A stretch of DNA of 64,000 bases, taken from an uncultured bacterium (GTDB lineage: Bacteria > Bacteroidota > Bacteroidia > Bacteroidales > Bacteroidaceae). Position 1 is the stretch's first letter; each line of letters starts with the position of its first letter. The position numbers were made by a program, and so were the translations under genes. Below the pieces are notes generated by a model that worked only from the letters and a program-made list of their open reading frames with translations, was not told the DNA's origin and did no database searches. The stretch lies in NCBI GenBank assembly GCA_905216025.1, contig CAJMSE010000014.1:1-64000 (forward strand). The letters are read 5' to 3'. Shown here in pieces: positions 43,823-52,209 of the stretch.

Positions 43823-44050
43823 GAAGCCCCTCCTGGTCTCAAAGGAAGCCCCTCCTGGCCTCCCCAAAGGGGAGGGAAGCCGTGCGGGAGTGGGCGAGGG
43901 GAGGGCTGGGAGGAGATGGGAGACATGGGAAGGATGGGAGGGGTGGGAGGTTGATGCTTGCCTTTTCCCATCGCTCCCATTCCTCCCAGCTTTCCCATCA
44001 TTCCCATGTCTCCCATCTCCTCCCCTTTGGGGAGGTCGGGAGGGGCCCCT
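43823..44050. repeat. R2 composite palindromic repeat, copy 2
   Basis: Left arm AGCCCCTCCTGGCCTCCCC then AAAGGGGAGG, GGGAGACATGGGAAGGATGG runs, then the inverted set (CTCCCATCTCCTCCCCTTTG, GGGGAGGTCGGGAGGGG). Purines and pyrimidines separate strongly between strands (43895-43950 almost all purine). No gene within. Confidence 0.85.
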
Positions 44051-44082
44051 CCCGATGATTCAACGGGGCCGTTCTGACGATG

Positions 44083-44121
44083 CAGCGGGCTGCCCGTGAA
44101 TGTGCGTTTGGCAGCCCGCTG
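44083..44121. other. Perfect 12-base-stem hairpin
   Basis: CAGCGGGCTGCC and GGCAGCCCGCTG pair around a 15-base loop. There is no T run on either side, so it is probably a repeat or processing structure. Confidence 0.6.
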
Positions 44122-44144
44122 ATGTGTCTTGCCTTCTTTCAAAT

Positions 44145-44204
44145 GCGTTTGTGCCAGCTATCAAAAGTGTTTTTGAGAGCTGTACTAAGTGTTTTTGAGA
44201 GCTT
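44145..44204. repeat. Three 22-base direct repeats
   Basis: AGTGTTTTTGAGAGCT occurs at 44166-44181 and 44188-44203, and a diverged unit (TGCGTTTGTGCCAGCT) lies one 22-base step before. Same period as the GTAAC arrays but different sequence. Confidence 0.6.
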
Positions 44205-44205
44205 A

Positions 44206-44249
44206 CAAAAATGCCTGCCGTGCTTCGCTGGGCGGGATGCACGGCAGGC
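44206..44249 (-). terminator. Terminator of the 44356-45396 lipoprotein gene
   Basis: On the minus strand GCCTGCCGTGC pairs with GCACGGCAGGC, then ATTTTTG. Confidence 0.7.
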
Positions 44250-44355
44250 AGATGATGAAAAAGAGCGTGCGGGGATGCGGCTCCACCTATTTATATAGGT
44301 ACGAATTGTGTGGAGAGAGCATTCCTGCACGCCCTTATCGGTTATGCAGCGGGTG

Positions 44356-45396
44356 TCACTTCACCTCGCTCAGCACATTATATACTCCGAACTCATATTT
44401 GTATCCATTCTCATTGTCGGTTTCTTTGCTTCCGAGGAAGAGTTTGTTGTTTTGGAAGAATACTGTCACTTCGCCCGACTCGTCCTCGTCGTAGAAGTTG
44501 TCGGGATTCCATGAGTAGCGCAGCAGGCCTGTCTTCTCGTTCTCCCACTTCCATGTAGAGATGGCCAGCCGGTTGCCTTCATAGAGCACCATGTATGTTC
44601 CTGACTTGGTGAATATGACCTGCTCGACGAATGTTTCGTCTTCTTCTATCTCCGAATAGTCCCAGTCTGAGGGGGCGTACTCCGGGTCGTTCTTCTTCGC
44701 CCAATCCTCCATCTTCTTCATAAGTCCGATGAATGTGTCGTCGGTTAAGTCCATAAAGGTCTCTCCGTTAATCTTCTGGATTGTGCGGTAGCCTGTTATG
44801 CGCCATGTGCGGCAGAGGCTGTTGGACATCGCGCTGTTGAGGTCGGCGTTCTGCTGGGTGACATGTACGGCCTCGGGGGTGCCGCCGTTCCTGGTTATTG
44901 TCAGCGATGTGGGGTGACCCTGGGCGTCGCGTGTCACGGTAACAGTGCCGAAGCCGTTGAGCGTGTAGCTGTCGTCGCCGGTCTTGGTGTATGTGCCGTA
45001 GGCTATCTCGGAGTAGATGCGCGTGGTGGCAAAGTCTGACATGCCTGCCTTTGTGAGCATTCCCGGCAGCTTGACCTCATGTCCGGCAATCTTCACGGTC
45101 TTTGCCGTTCCGGCCTTCGGGGCTGCCACCGGGCCGTTGTCGGTCTCGTTGTAGCTGATGATGTAGTTGCCGGATGCCGTCAGCTCGATGGACTGGTAGT
45201 CGCTGTTGTCGTCGTTGACGACATACTTCGCTGCGCAGTCCTCATACTTCGGGGTGGTGAAGTTGCCTGCGCCGCTGCCTCCTTCATCGTCGTCATCGTC
45301 GCTCGAGCATGCCGTCATGGTGCATGCGGCGAGGGCTGCAAACATGAAATACTTGCCTGCGCGGAGCAGGCCGCTGAAAGTAGGGCTGATTTTCAT
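44356..45396 (-). CDS. Lipoprotein of unknown function
   Basis: 346 residues. The lipoprotein signal ends TAC with Cys at about 29, followed by SSDDDDDEGG, an acidic linker common in surface-exposed lipoproteins of the phylum. The remainder has two similar beta-rich halves (ASGNYIISYNETDNG and KSGTYMVLYEGNRLAIS), suggesting a lipocalin-like or calycin repeat. No enzyme motif. A TACTTTTG promoter element is on the minus strand at 45491-45498. Confidence 0.7.
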   Translation of the reverse strand: MKISPTFSGLLRAGKYFMFAALAACTMTACSSDDDDDEGGSGAGNFTTPKYEDCAAKYVVNDDNSDYQSIELTASGNYIISYNETDNGPVAAPKAGTAKTVKIAGHEVKLPGMLTKAGMSDFATTRIYSEIAYGTYTKTGDDSYTLNGFGTVTVTRDAQGHPTSLTITRNGGTPEAVHVTQQNADLNSAMSNSLCRTWRITGYRTIQKINGETFMDLTDDTFIGLMKKMEDWAKKNDPEYAPSDWDYSEIEEDETFVEQVIFTKSGTYMVLYEGNRLAISTWKWENEKTGLLRYSWNPDNFYDEDESGEVTVFFQNNKLFLGSKETDNENGYKYEFGVYNVLSEVK

Positions 45397-45490
45397 AATG
45401 TCTTAATTGTTTTTTGATTGAACATTTATTGTCGGTAAATCTCTGTTTCGTGCCGGTTTAATATCTGCCGGCCGGCACTTAAATATGAGA

Positions 45491-45498
45491 CAAAAGTA
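45491..45498 (-). promoter_or_regulatory. -7 element of the 44356-45396 lipoprotein gene
   Basis: CAAAAGTA on top is TACTTTTG on the minus strand, about 95 bases before the ATG. Confidence 0.5.
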
Positions 45499-45582
45499 TA
45501 AAAAGCAGATGACTCCGGCTTCATTGTAAGGGTTAAAAGTCGTTAAGGCAAAGAATAAGATGAGCGTTCGGCTTGTGCCGGT

Positions 45583-45779
45583 ATTTAAACGCAAAGGGCG
45601 CAAAGACGCAAAGGAATTGAAGGATTCTCTTTTGCTCATTCGATTCTTATTTAGAACACAGAGACACGGAGACACAGAGGTTTTGTATTTCCTACCTCTG
45701 TGTCTCCGTGTCTCTGTGTTCTAAAATAATCATCCTCACCTCAGTAAACTCCTTTGCGTCTTTGCGCCCTTTGCGTTTG
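45583..45779. repeat. R3 repeat with a second palindrome nested inside
   Basis: Outer arms are AAACGCAAAGGGCGCAAAGA and inverse (TCTTTGCGCCCTTTGCGTTT). Between them sits a complete independent palindrome at 45651-45724 with arms GAACACAGAGACACGGAGAC and GTCTCCGTGTCTCTGTGTTC. The inner palindrome is also found alone inside a different outer palindrome at 62085-62150. Confidence 0.92.
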
Positions 45780-45850
45780 ATATTCCCGTCTATGTTTTTA
45801 AATAATTCTAAAATATCATCTGAGGTGCCCTTTCGGCCGCCAAATATTCA

Positions 45851-45858
45851 TATCTTTG
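45851..45858 (+). promoter_or_regulatory. -7 element of the 45908 gene
   Basis: TATCTTTG 49 bases before ATG 45908. Confidence 0.55.
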
Positions 45859-45907
45859 CGTTGCCGGCATGCGTTGCCGGGCTGTCTGACATAAATATTT
45901 ATTGCTT

Positions 45908-46303
45908 ATGCTTGAGAAAGATTACATAATGCGCCTCGTGCGCGAGTTTGGCGAGGCGCTTGAGCTGTTGCTCAGGAAAGACGTGCGCAAGCAGTCGGAG
46001 GAGATCCGAAAGATGTATGACCAGTATGTCGGGCCGTATGCCTTCTACCATACGGCGGCCATAGAGGACGTGATGGAGAGCTTCGAGCAGTTTCCGGAGG
46101 GCGAGCGCCTGCACCGCATGGAGATGCTCGCCGAGCTCTACTATGCCGAGGCGGGCATGACGACGGGGCCGGTGAAGACGATGCTGCTCGACAAGGCCCT
46201 TGCCCTCTTCTCGTTTGTAGACAGCCACGACGGCACGTACGACATGACGCGCATCGCGAAGATAGGCGACCTGAAGCTGCGGTTGGAGCGGGCCGGAGAG
46301 TGA
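45908..46303 (+). CDS. Small helical cytosolic protein, possibly DUF6483-like
   Basis: 131 residues, no signal or membrane segment, largely helical. The start MLEKDYIMRLVREFGEALELLL and the later AELYYAEAGMTTGP, LLDKALALFSFVD resemble a TPR-like two-helix layout. The opening recalls DUF6483 proteins; that link is from memory and tentative. Stands alone between two repeats with its own promoter and terminator. Function unknown. Confidence 0.6.
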   Translation: MLEKDYIMRLVREFGEALELLLRKDVRKQSEEIRKMYDQYVGPYAFYHTAAIEDVMESFEQFPEGERLHRMEMLAELYYAEAGMTTGPVKTMLLDKALALFSFVDSHDGTYDMTRIAKIGDLKLRLERAGE

Positions 46304-46341
46304 AACGCCGCCATCGGCCCGCGCTGCTGTGGCGCCGGGCA

Positions 46342-46409
46342 TAAAAAAGAACATTGCCATATCCTTTCCGTAGGCCGCGGGTTGCGGCGGGAGGATATGG
46401 CAATGTTTA
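46342..46409. terminator. Bidirectional terminator between convergent genes
   Basis: AACATTGCCATATCCT (46350-46365) pairs perfectly with AGGATATGGCAATGTT (46392-46407). A runs on one side and T on the other serve both strands. Confidence 0.8.
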
Positions 46410-46446
46410 TTGTCAGGATAGCCTTACGTCAGAAAAGGCTGTCCGG

Positions 46447-47805
46447 TTATTTTCCTATAATCTGTATACCAGTCTTCTTTGCGGGTATCATCTGCTTCAT
46501 AGAACTCATGCTTGGTATTGGATTGGCCTGCTTCGTGAACATGCGCTGAGGCATCTTCTTGCCGGCCTTCATTGTCTTTGCGGCATTCGGAGCATCGGGA
46601 GTGGTGGCTGTTACCTTTGTCAGCGGGCCCCATTCGCCGTTGGCGTTCTGTGCGATGGCAGCTGCGGTGAATGTAAGGTTCGTGTCAAGTGTCCAGTAGC
46701 TGTCGTCCACATCGATGATGTCCCAGTTAGGATCCTGGAAGAACGGCGGGAAGTTGGGATTGTTGTCGCTCTTAAGATATGTCAAAATCTCTTCTTCCGT
46801 CCACTCCGTTCCGTCGTTCTTTGCTGTAAAGAGTGAGGCGTGGTACTTCAAAGTCTGGTCGTTAGGAGTGAATATAACCCTCTGTATGTAACTGCCGGAA
46901 GCAACGTCCTGCTTGAAATCTCCGATGGTGATGTTGACCTTGGCCTCGCCGGTGCCGCCCTTTTGCTCGGTGGTTGCGTAGGTATAGGTTATCGGAGCAT
47001 AGTTGCCGTTGGCATCTAAGGCCAGTATCGCAAGCTCATACTCCTGTCCGGGCATCAGGCCTTCATACGTATACTCTTCCTCTCCGTCGTATGTGAAGTT
47101 GTTGATAAAGATGTAGTCGCCCAGGTTGTCGTAGCCGAACATCGGACCCCAATACTCGAAGTCATCCATTGCGCCGCCCTTATGGTCGAACTGGCGGTAG
47201 GTGTATTCCTTCACGTCGGCGTTGGGAGTGAACTTGTAGGTGATGGTTGTCGGCGTAACCTTCGTTACCTCGCATGTAACTTGCGGGTTTCCGACAAGCT
47301 GTGCCTCCGGTGTGGTGAACTCAGCCTTGCGGTACTCGCACGGAGTGTCGTATCCGTCGTGTCCCACGGTCACCACGGTATATGATGTTCCCGGCTTGAA
47401 CTTCTTGTCGAAACCGGTCATCTGGGCGTTGGTGAAGTCGTCCCACTGGCGTATGGCGTCATAGCGGTTCATGTATGCCTCTGCCATCAGGTCGGAAGTG
47501 ATTTGGTTTGCCGTGTTTGTCGGCAGAACAAGGATTTTGTATGTGTAGCACGCCGGGGTCTTGGTCACGGCCACCCAAATGGTATCGGAGGCCGTACCTT
47601 TGCCCTGGGCATAGCCCAGCACCTTCACGTCGGCAGCGACGGTGCCCTCAACGGTTGCGAAGCCGATGCTGTCGATGTCCTTGATGTTATATGTCTGGTC
47701 GTTTCCAATCTTGTCCACGATGATAAGCCTGTTAGGCTCTGTTGTCTGTGCGTTCGTTGCCAGCGAGATGACGGCAAGGATGAAGAGTAAGATATACTTT
47801 TTCAT
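46447..47805 (-). CDS. Secreted beta-domain protein of unknown function
   Basis: 452 residues with signal peptide (MKKYILLFILAVISLATNA). The opening NRLIIVDKIGNDQTYNIKDID is the small domain also seen at the start of the upstream protein. Two fibronectin type III-like or Ig-like segments follow (about 70-175 and 180-290, VTKVTPTTITYKFTPN). The C-terminus is basic and lacks the usual sorting tail. It overlaps the preceding gene by 4 bases, so the two are translationally coupled. Confidence 0.7.
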   Translation of the reverse strand: MKKYILLFILAVISLATNAQTTEPNRLIIVDKIGNDQTYNIKDIDSIGFATVEGTVAADVKVLGYAQGKGTASDTIWVAVTKTPACYTYKILVLPTNTANQITSDLMAEAYMNRYDAIRQWDDFTNAQMTGFDKKFKPGTSYTVVTVGHDGYDTPCEYRKAEFTTPEAQLVGNPQVTCEVTKVTPTTITYKFTPNADVKEYTYRQFDHKGGAMDDFEYWGPMFGYDNLGDYIFINNFTYDGEEEYTYEGLMPGQEYELAILALDANGNYAPITYTYATTEQKGGTGEAKVNITIGDFKQDVASGSYIQRVIFTPNDQTLKYHASLFTAKNDGTEWTEEEILTYLKSDNNPNFPPFFQDPNWDIIDVDDSYWTLDTNLTFTAAAIAQNANGEWGPLTKVTATTPDAPNAAKTMKAGKKMPQRMFTKQANPIPSMSSMKQMIPAKKTGIQIIGK

Positions 47806-48281
47806 TTCTTGATGAATTTAAATGTGTTGTTGTTAACTTTGAATATGTAGACGCCTTTGGGCAGTGATGTTGTCTCCACGGGAGTACCGTCCCAGTGGTC
47901 TGCACCCATCATCTTTCTGCCGTCTGCGCTGTAGATGGCGGCCGAAGCCGCGTTGTCCATGCCGCTTACCGACAGGCGGTTGCCGTCGTAAGCGAACTTC
48001 ACACCCTGATTGCCGTTGCCGGCGATGTTGTCGATGGCATTCGTCCTGCTCACGAACCTGATGTTCATCAGGTCGGACAGGTTCAGCGCCGTCGCCGTTC
48101 CTGCGGGCAGCGTGACGACGTTCATCGCCCCGTCTCCGAAGTAGAACTTGCTGACATCGGCAAGGTCGAACTTCTGTTCCTCGCCGTTGAGCTTCGTCAC
48201 CACAACATCGGTCTGCGCCTTTGCTGTGGCTCCAGCCATTAACAGCAAGGCGGCTGTCAACAATGTAGTTTTCCTGTTCAT
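47802..48281 (-). CDS. Secreted protein with C-terminal sorting-like domain
   Basis: 159 residues from ATG 48281 (signal MNRKTTLLTAALLLMAGATAKA). TDVVVTKLNGEEQKFDLADV begins the mature part and SLPKGVYIFKVNNNTFKFIKK ends it, resembling the short type IX-style tail. Related in layout to the protein at 24192-24659. Role unknown. Confidence 0.7.
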   Translation of the reverse strand: MNRKTTLLTAALLLMAGATAKAQTDVVVTKLNGEEQKFDLADVSKFYFGDGAMNVVTLPAGTATALNLSDLMNIRFVSRTNAIDNIAGNGNQGVKFAYDGNRLSVSGMDNAASAAIYSADGRKMMGADHWDGTPVETTSLPKGVYIFKVNNNTFKFIKK

Positions 48282-48361
48282 GTATAAAAATGTTTTGTTA
48301 TTATTTGCCGGCCTACAGCATAGCGGCGTCATGGTGGACGCCTATTAACCGGCTTTGCTTA

Positions 48362-48369
48362 CAAAAGTA
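48362..48369 (-). promoter_or_regulatory. -7 element of the 46447-48281 gene pair
   Basis: CAAAAGTA on top reads TACTTTTG on the minus strand, about 81 bases before ATG 48281. Confidence 0.5.
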
Positions 48370-48541
48370 CAATAATTATTTTTAATAAACCTTCAAAATG
48401 CCGTTAATTTGCTGTCAAAGGCAGAAAAATGTTTGCTTATTGGCATCGGACGGCCTTACACCTATTTATATATTGGCTGCATGGCCTGCCGACGCCGGCT
48501 GCCCGCCGCCTTCGAAGGACGAAAAAACAGACACGTTTGTT

Positions 48542-48571
48542 TTGTTCTTAACGCGGATTGCAGTATCTTTG
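48542..48571 (+). promoter_or_regulatory. argS promoter
   Basis: TTG 48542-48544 and TATCTTTG 48564-48571 with a 19-base spacer. The transcript would carry the motif TATATATAATAAGGTATA (48589-48606) just before ATG 48614. Confidence 0.75.
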
Positions 48572-48613
48572 CATGCGCAAAGCGATTATATATATAATAA
48601 GGTATACCAAGAT

Positions 48614-50437
48614 ATGAAGATTGAAAGCATGATAAGCAGTGCTGTCATGGCGGGCGTGAAGGCTCTCTACGGACAGGATGTGCCGGAGAAGATGGTGCAG
48701 CTGCAGAAGACCAAGCGCGAGTTTGAGGGCAACCTCACGCTCGTGGTGTTCCCGTTCCTGAAGATGTCTAAGAAGAAGCCGGAAGACACGGCACAGGAAA
48801 TAGGTGCCTATCTCGTGGACAACTGCGAGGCCGTGGCCGCGTTCAACGTGGTCAAGGGATTCCTCAACCTCGTCATTGCAGAGACCGCATGGCTCAGGCT
48901 GCTGGCCGATATCGACGCCGACGACGCCTTCGGACACAAGAAGGCCACGGACGGCAGTCCGCTGGTGATGATCGAATACTCGTCGCCCAACACGAACAAG
49001 CCCCTGCATCTCGGACACGTGCGCAACAACCTGCTGGGCTGGAGCCTCGCGCAGATAATGGAGGCCAACGGCAACCGCGTGGTGAAGACAAACATTGTCA
49101 ACGACCGCGGAATACACATCTGCAAGTCGATGCTGGCCTGGCTGAAGTATGGCAACGGCGAGACACCCGAGACCAGCGGCAAGAAGGGCGACCACCTGAT
49201 TGGCGACTACTACGTGGCTTTCGACAAGCACTACCGCGAGGAGGTGAAGGCGCTCATGGCACAGTATACCGCTGAGGGCATGGACGAGGAGGCCGCAGAG
49301 AAGAAGGCCAAGGAGGAGGCCCCGCTGATAAAGGAGGCTCACGACATGCTGGTGAAGTGGGAGCAGAACGACCCCGAGGTGCGCGCGCTGTGGAAGCGGA
49401 TGAACGACTGGGTATATGCCGGCTTCGACGAGACCTACAAGGCCATGGGCGTGGGCTTCGACAAGATATACTATGAGAGCGAGACCTACCTCAAGGGCAA
49501 GGCCAAGGTGGAGGAGGGACTCGCAAAGGGACTCTTCGAGCGCCACGACGACAACAGCGTATGGGCCGACCTCACGGGCGAGGGCCTCGACCAGAAGCTC
49601 CTCCTGCGCTCCGACGGCACGTCGGTATACATGACGCAGGACATCGGCACGGCCGAGATGCGCTTCAAGGACTTCCCCATCGACAAGATGATATACGTCG
49701 TGGGCAACGAGCAGAACTATCACTTTCAGGTGCTCTCGATACTGCTCGACCGCTTAGGGTTCAAGTGGGGCAAGGAGCTCGTGCACTTCTCATACGGCAT
49801 GGTGGAGCTGCCCAACGGCAAGATGAAGAGCCGCGAGGGCACGGTGGTCGACGCCGACGACCTGATGGCGCTGATGGTGGCCGACGCCCGCAAGACGAGC
49901 GAGGAGGCCGGCAAGTTCGACGACATGACAGAGGAGGAGCGCTCGGAAATCGCCCGCATCGTGGGCATGGGCGCGCTGAAATACTTTATCCTCAAGGTGG
50001 ACGCCCGCAAGAACATGCTCTTCAACCCCGAGGAGTCTATCGACTTCAACGGCAACACGGGTCCGTTCATCCAGTATACGCATGCCCGCATACGCAGCAT
50101 CCTGCGCAAGGCGGAGGATATGCAGGGGGCAGGCCTGCCCGGGACGGCCGGCGCATCATCGCCGCTGCTCAACGAGAAGGAGATAGCCCTGATACAGAAG
50201 ATGAACGAGTACGGCGCCGCCGTGGCTCAGGCCGGCAAGGACTACAGTCCCAGCGGCATAGCCAACTACTGCTACGAGCTCACCAAGGAGTTCAACCAGT
50301 TCTATCACGACTACAGCATCCTCAAGGAGGAAGACCAGCAGAAGAAGCAGATGCGCCTCGTGCTCGCCCGCAACGTCGCCAAGATAATCAAGAACGGCAT
50401 GTCGCTGCTGGGAATCGAGGTGCCGGAAAGGATGTAA
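48614..50437 (+). CDS. argS: Arginyl-tRNA synthetase
   Basis: 607 residues from ATG 48614; the open frame reaches back to 48398 but crosses the promoter, so the shorter start is right. Class I synthetase: N-terminal tRNA D-loop domain, HIGH-type signature in YSSPNTNKPLHLGHVRNN (HLGH), KMSK replaced by a KMKSREG-type loop (LPNGKMKSREGTVVDADDL), and C-terminal helical anticodon domain ending LLGIEVPERM. Essential for protein synthesis. Confidence 0.97.
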   Translation: MKIESMISSAVMAGVKALYGQDVPEKMVQLQKTKREFEGNLTLVVFPFLKMSKKKPEDTAQEIGAYLVDNCEAVAAFNVVKGFLNLVIAETAWLRLLADIDADDAFGHKKATDGSPLVMIEYSSPNTNKPLHLGHVRNNLLGWSLAQIMEANGNRVVKTNIVNDRGIHICKSMLAWLKYGNGETPETSGKKGDHLIGDYYVAFDKHYREEVKALMAQYTAEGMDEEAAEKKAKEEAPLIKEAHDMLVKWEQNDPEVRALWKRMNDWVYAGFDETYKAMGVGFDKIYYESETYLKGKAKVEEGLAKGLFERHDDNSVWADLTGEGLDQKLLLRSDGTSVYMTQDIGTAEMRFKDFPIDKMIYVVGNEQNYHFQVLSILLDRLGFKWGKELVHFSYGMVELPNGKMKSREGTVVDADDLMALMVADARKTSEEAGKFDDMTEEERSEIARIVGMGALKYFILKVDARKNMLFNPEESIDFNGNTGPFIQYTHARIRSILRKAEDMQGAGLPGTAGASSPLLNEKEIALIQKMNEYGAAVAQAGKDYSPSGIANYCYELTKEFNQFYHDYSILKEEDQQKKQMRLVLARNVAKIIKNGMSLLGIEVPERM

Positions 50438-50443
50438 TGTTAT

Positions 50444-50601
50444 AATGAAGAATGAAGAGTGAAGAATGAAGAATTTGCTGCCGCGGTGGCTATTCATGGC
50501 AATTGATAGTCTACCGTAAAGTCCGGTGCACAATTCTCCGCGGCAGCAAATTCTTCATTCTTCACTCTTCATTCTTCATTTAAATATTCTTCATTCTTCA
50601 T
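50444..50601. repeat. R1 palindromic repeat, intergenic copy with extra right arm
   Basis: Left arm AATGAAGAATGAAGAGTGAA then TTTGCTGCCGCGG, right arm CCGCGGCAGCAAATTC then TTCACTCTTCATTCTTCATT: arms of about 42 bases, perfectly inverted. A second partial right arm (ATTCTTCATTCTTCATTT) follows. It begins 6 bases after the argS stop. Confidence 0.92.
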
Positions 50602-50619
50602 TTAAATTTTCATTAATAT

Positions 50620-51078
50620 ATGTTCAATCCTCCTGATTACCGTAATGATACGGTATTGCCGCTGCACATGGATGTGCGGGCCGATGCCTGGGCCGTGGAC
50701 GCGGCTTGCTCCGGCAATCCCGGTCCGATGGAATACCGTGGGATAGACCTTGCCACGGGCGAGGTCGTGTTCCACTTCGGCCCTGTGCACGGCACGAACA
50801 ATATCGGTGAGTTCCTTGCCATCGTCCATGCCCTCGCCCTCATGCAGCAGCGCGGTATAGACAAGGCAATATATTCCGACAGCTACAACGCCATCCTGTG
50901 GGTGAGCAAGGGGAAGTGCAAGACGAAGCTCGAGCGCACGCCGCAGACCGAAGAACTCTTCGGGGTAATAGCCCGCGCGGAGCGCTGGCTCGCCACGCAC
51001 AGCTATAAGACGCCTATAATAAAGTGGGAGACGAAGAAGTGGGGCGAGGTCCCCGCCGACTTCGGGAGGAAGGGGTGA
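50620..51078 (+). CDS. RNase H-like protein
   Basis: 152 residues. The RNase H order of acidic residues is present: VDAACSGNPGPMEYRG (Asp), NNIGEFLAIVHAL (Glu) and AIYSDSYNAI (Asp). The final Asp/His is uncertain (EVPADFGRKG is a candidate). A compact stand-alone RNase HI-type nuclease that could cleave RNA in RNA-DNA hybrids. The start follows directly on the R1 repeat. Confidence 0.75.
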   Translation: MFNPPDYRNDTVLPLHMDVRADAWAVDAACSGNPGPMEYRGIDLATGEVVFHFGPVHGTNNIGEFLAIVHALALMQQRGIDKAIYSDSYNAILWVSKGKCKTKLERTPQTEELFGVIARAERWLATHSYKTPIIKWETKKWGEVPADFGRKG

Positions 51079-51164
51079 TGGCTTTTCAGAGAGCTCCGCG
51101 GCCTCAGGACTCTAAGGTCTCGGAGCTCTCTGAGGGCTTGGAGCCCTATGATTGCTCAAGGTTC

Positions 51165-52109
51165 TCAGAGACCCCGGCTTTCTCCGGGCTCTTTCCGGTA
51201 AACCGTTATCTGGTTGCCGTCAAACCATTCATTTTTTATTGCCTGGATTTCCGCCGGCAGGGTGGGGGCGGGCGTGCCGTTGCCGACAGTCTTCGGTGAT
51301 GCCTCCACGCGTATCTCGTCCCATAGTCCGGCGGCGATGAACGAGCGGTGGGTCTTTGCCCCGCCTTCTACGATGAGCGACTGGATGCCCTTGCCGTGCA
51401 GGTCGGCCATCAACCGGTTCAGGTCAGTGTCGTGATCGAGGTATATCCGCTGCGGGTCGCGTCCCGCCCAGTGGCGCACGTTGAGCTGCGGGCGGTCGCG
51501 TTCGGCCGTCACGCGCCCCACGAGGATGGCGTCGTTCTCGGTGCGCAGCTTATGGCTGAGCATCTGCGTGAACGGTGTCGATATCATGGTGGGGTGGAAG
51601 TGGTCGTCGATGAAGCCGTCGGCCGTCTGCGCCCATTTCAGCATGATGTAGGGACGGCGCTTGCTGTGAAAGGTGAAGAAACGCCTGTTGAGTTCGCGGC
51701 ACTCCCGTTCGAGCACGCCCACGGTGACGTCGATTCCCGCCTCGCGTATCATCGCTATGCCGCGGCCCTGCACGCGGGCAAACGGATCGACGCATCCCAC
51801 GACCACGCGGCGCACTCCTTTCTTTATTATCAGTTCGGCGCAGGGCGGCGTCTTGCCGTAGTGGGCGCAGGGTTCGAGGCTCACGTATATGGTTGCCTCG
51901 TGCAGCAGCGGTTCGTCAGCGGGCCTCACGGAGGCAAAGGCGTTTACCTCGGCGTGGCCTTCGCCGCACCGGATGTGGTATCCCTCGCCGATTATTCTGT
52001 CGCCGTGCACTATCACCGCCCCCACCATAGGGTTCGGCCGTGCGCCGTCCATGCCGCAGGCGGCAAGCTGGAGGCAGCGCCGCATGTATCTGATATCTTC
52101 TTCTTTCAT
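51165..52109 (-). CDS. ribD: Riboflavin biosynthesis bifunctional deaminase/reductase
   Basis: 314 residues from ATG 52109 (MKEEDIRYMRRCLQLAACG; an in-frame ATG at 52181 adds 24 unlikely residues). The N-terminal deaminase has HAEVNAF and PCAHYGKTPPCAELI zinc ligands; the C-terminal reductase has RPYIMLKWAQTADGFI and SLIVEGGAKTHRSFI. Catalyses the second and third steps from GTP to riboflavin. No FMN riboswitch was seen upstream. Confidence 0.93.
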   Translation of the reverse strand: MKEEDIRYMRRCLQLAACGMDGARPNPMVGAVIVHGDRIIGEGYHIRCGEGHAEVNAFASVRPADEPLLHEATIYVSLEPCAHYGKTPPCAELIIKKGVRRVVVGCVDPFARVQGRGIAMIREAGIDVTVGVLERECRELNRRFFTFHSKRRPYIMLKWAQTADGFIDDHFHPTMISTPFTQMLSHKLRTENDAILVGRVTAERDRPQLNVRHWAGRDPQRIYLDHDTDLNRLMADLHGKGIQSLIVEGGAKTHRSFIAAGLWDEIRVEASPKTVGNGTPAPTLPAEIQAIKNEWFDGNQITVYRKEPGESRGL

Positions 52110-52172
52110 TGTCTTTGGGTGTTTCTTTGAGTGTTGTTGGAGCTTTGACACCGTCTTTTCTCCCTCTCCCGT

Positions 52173-52203
52173 TTGGCTCATATCCTATATTTTACTACCT
52201 TTG
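52173..52203 (+). promoter_or_regulatory. prmC promoter, nearly leaderless
   Basis: TTG 52173-52175 and TACCTTTG 52196-52203 with a 20-base spacer. The -7 element ends only 6 bases before ATG 52210, so the transcript may begin at or next to the start codon. Confidence 0.65.
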
Positions 52204-52209
52204 CACATC

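Noticed and set aside
45583..45779. Insertion sequence or transposon
   Set aside because: No transposase frame exists inside any repeat here; the elements are 100-360 bases and non-coding, so I call them repeats.
48398..48613. N-terminal extension of ArgS
   Set aside because: The consensus promoter at 48542-48571 lies inside it, and family length fits the start at 48614.
51889..52209. N-terminal extension of PrmC
   Set aside because: It runs antisense through ribD and upstream of the prmC promoter.
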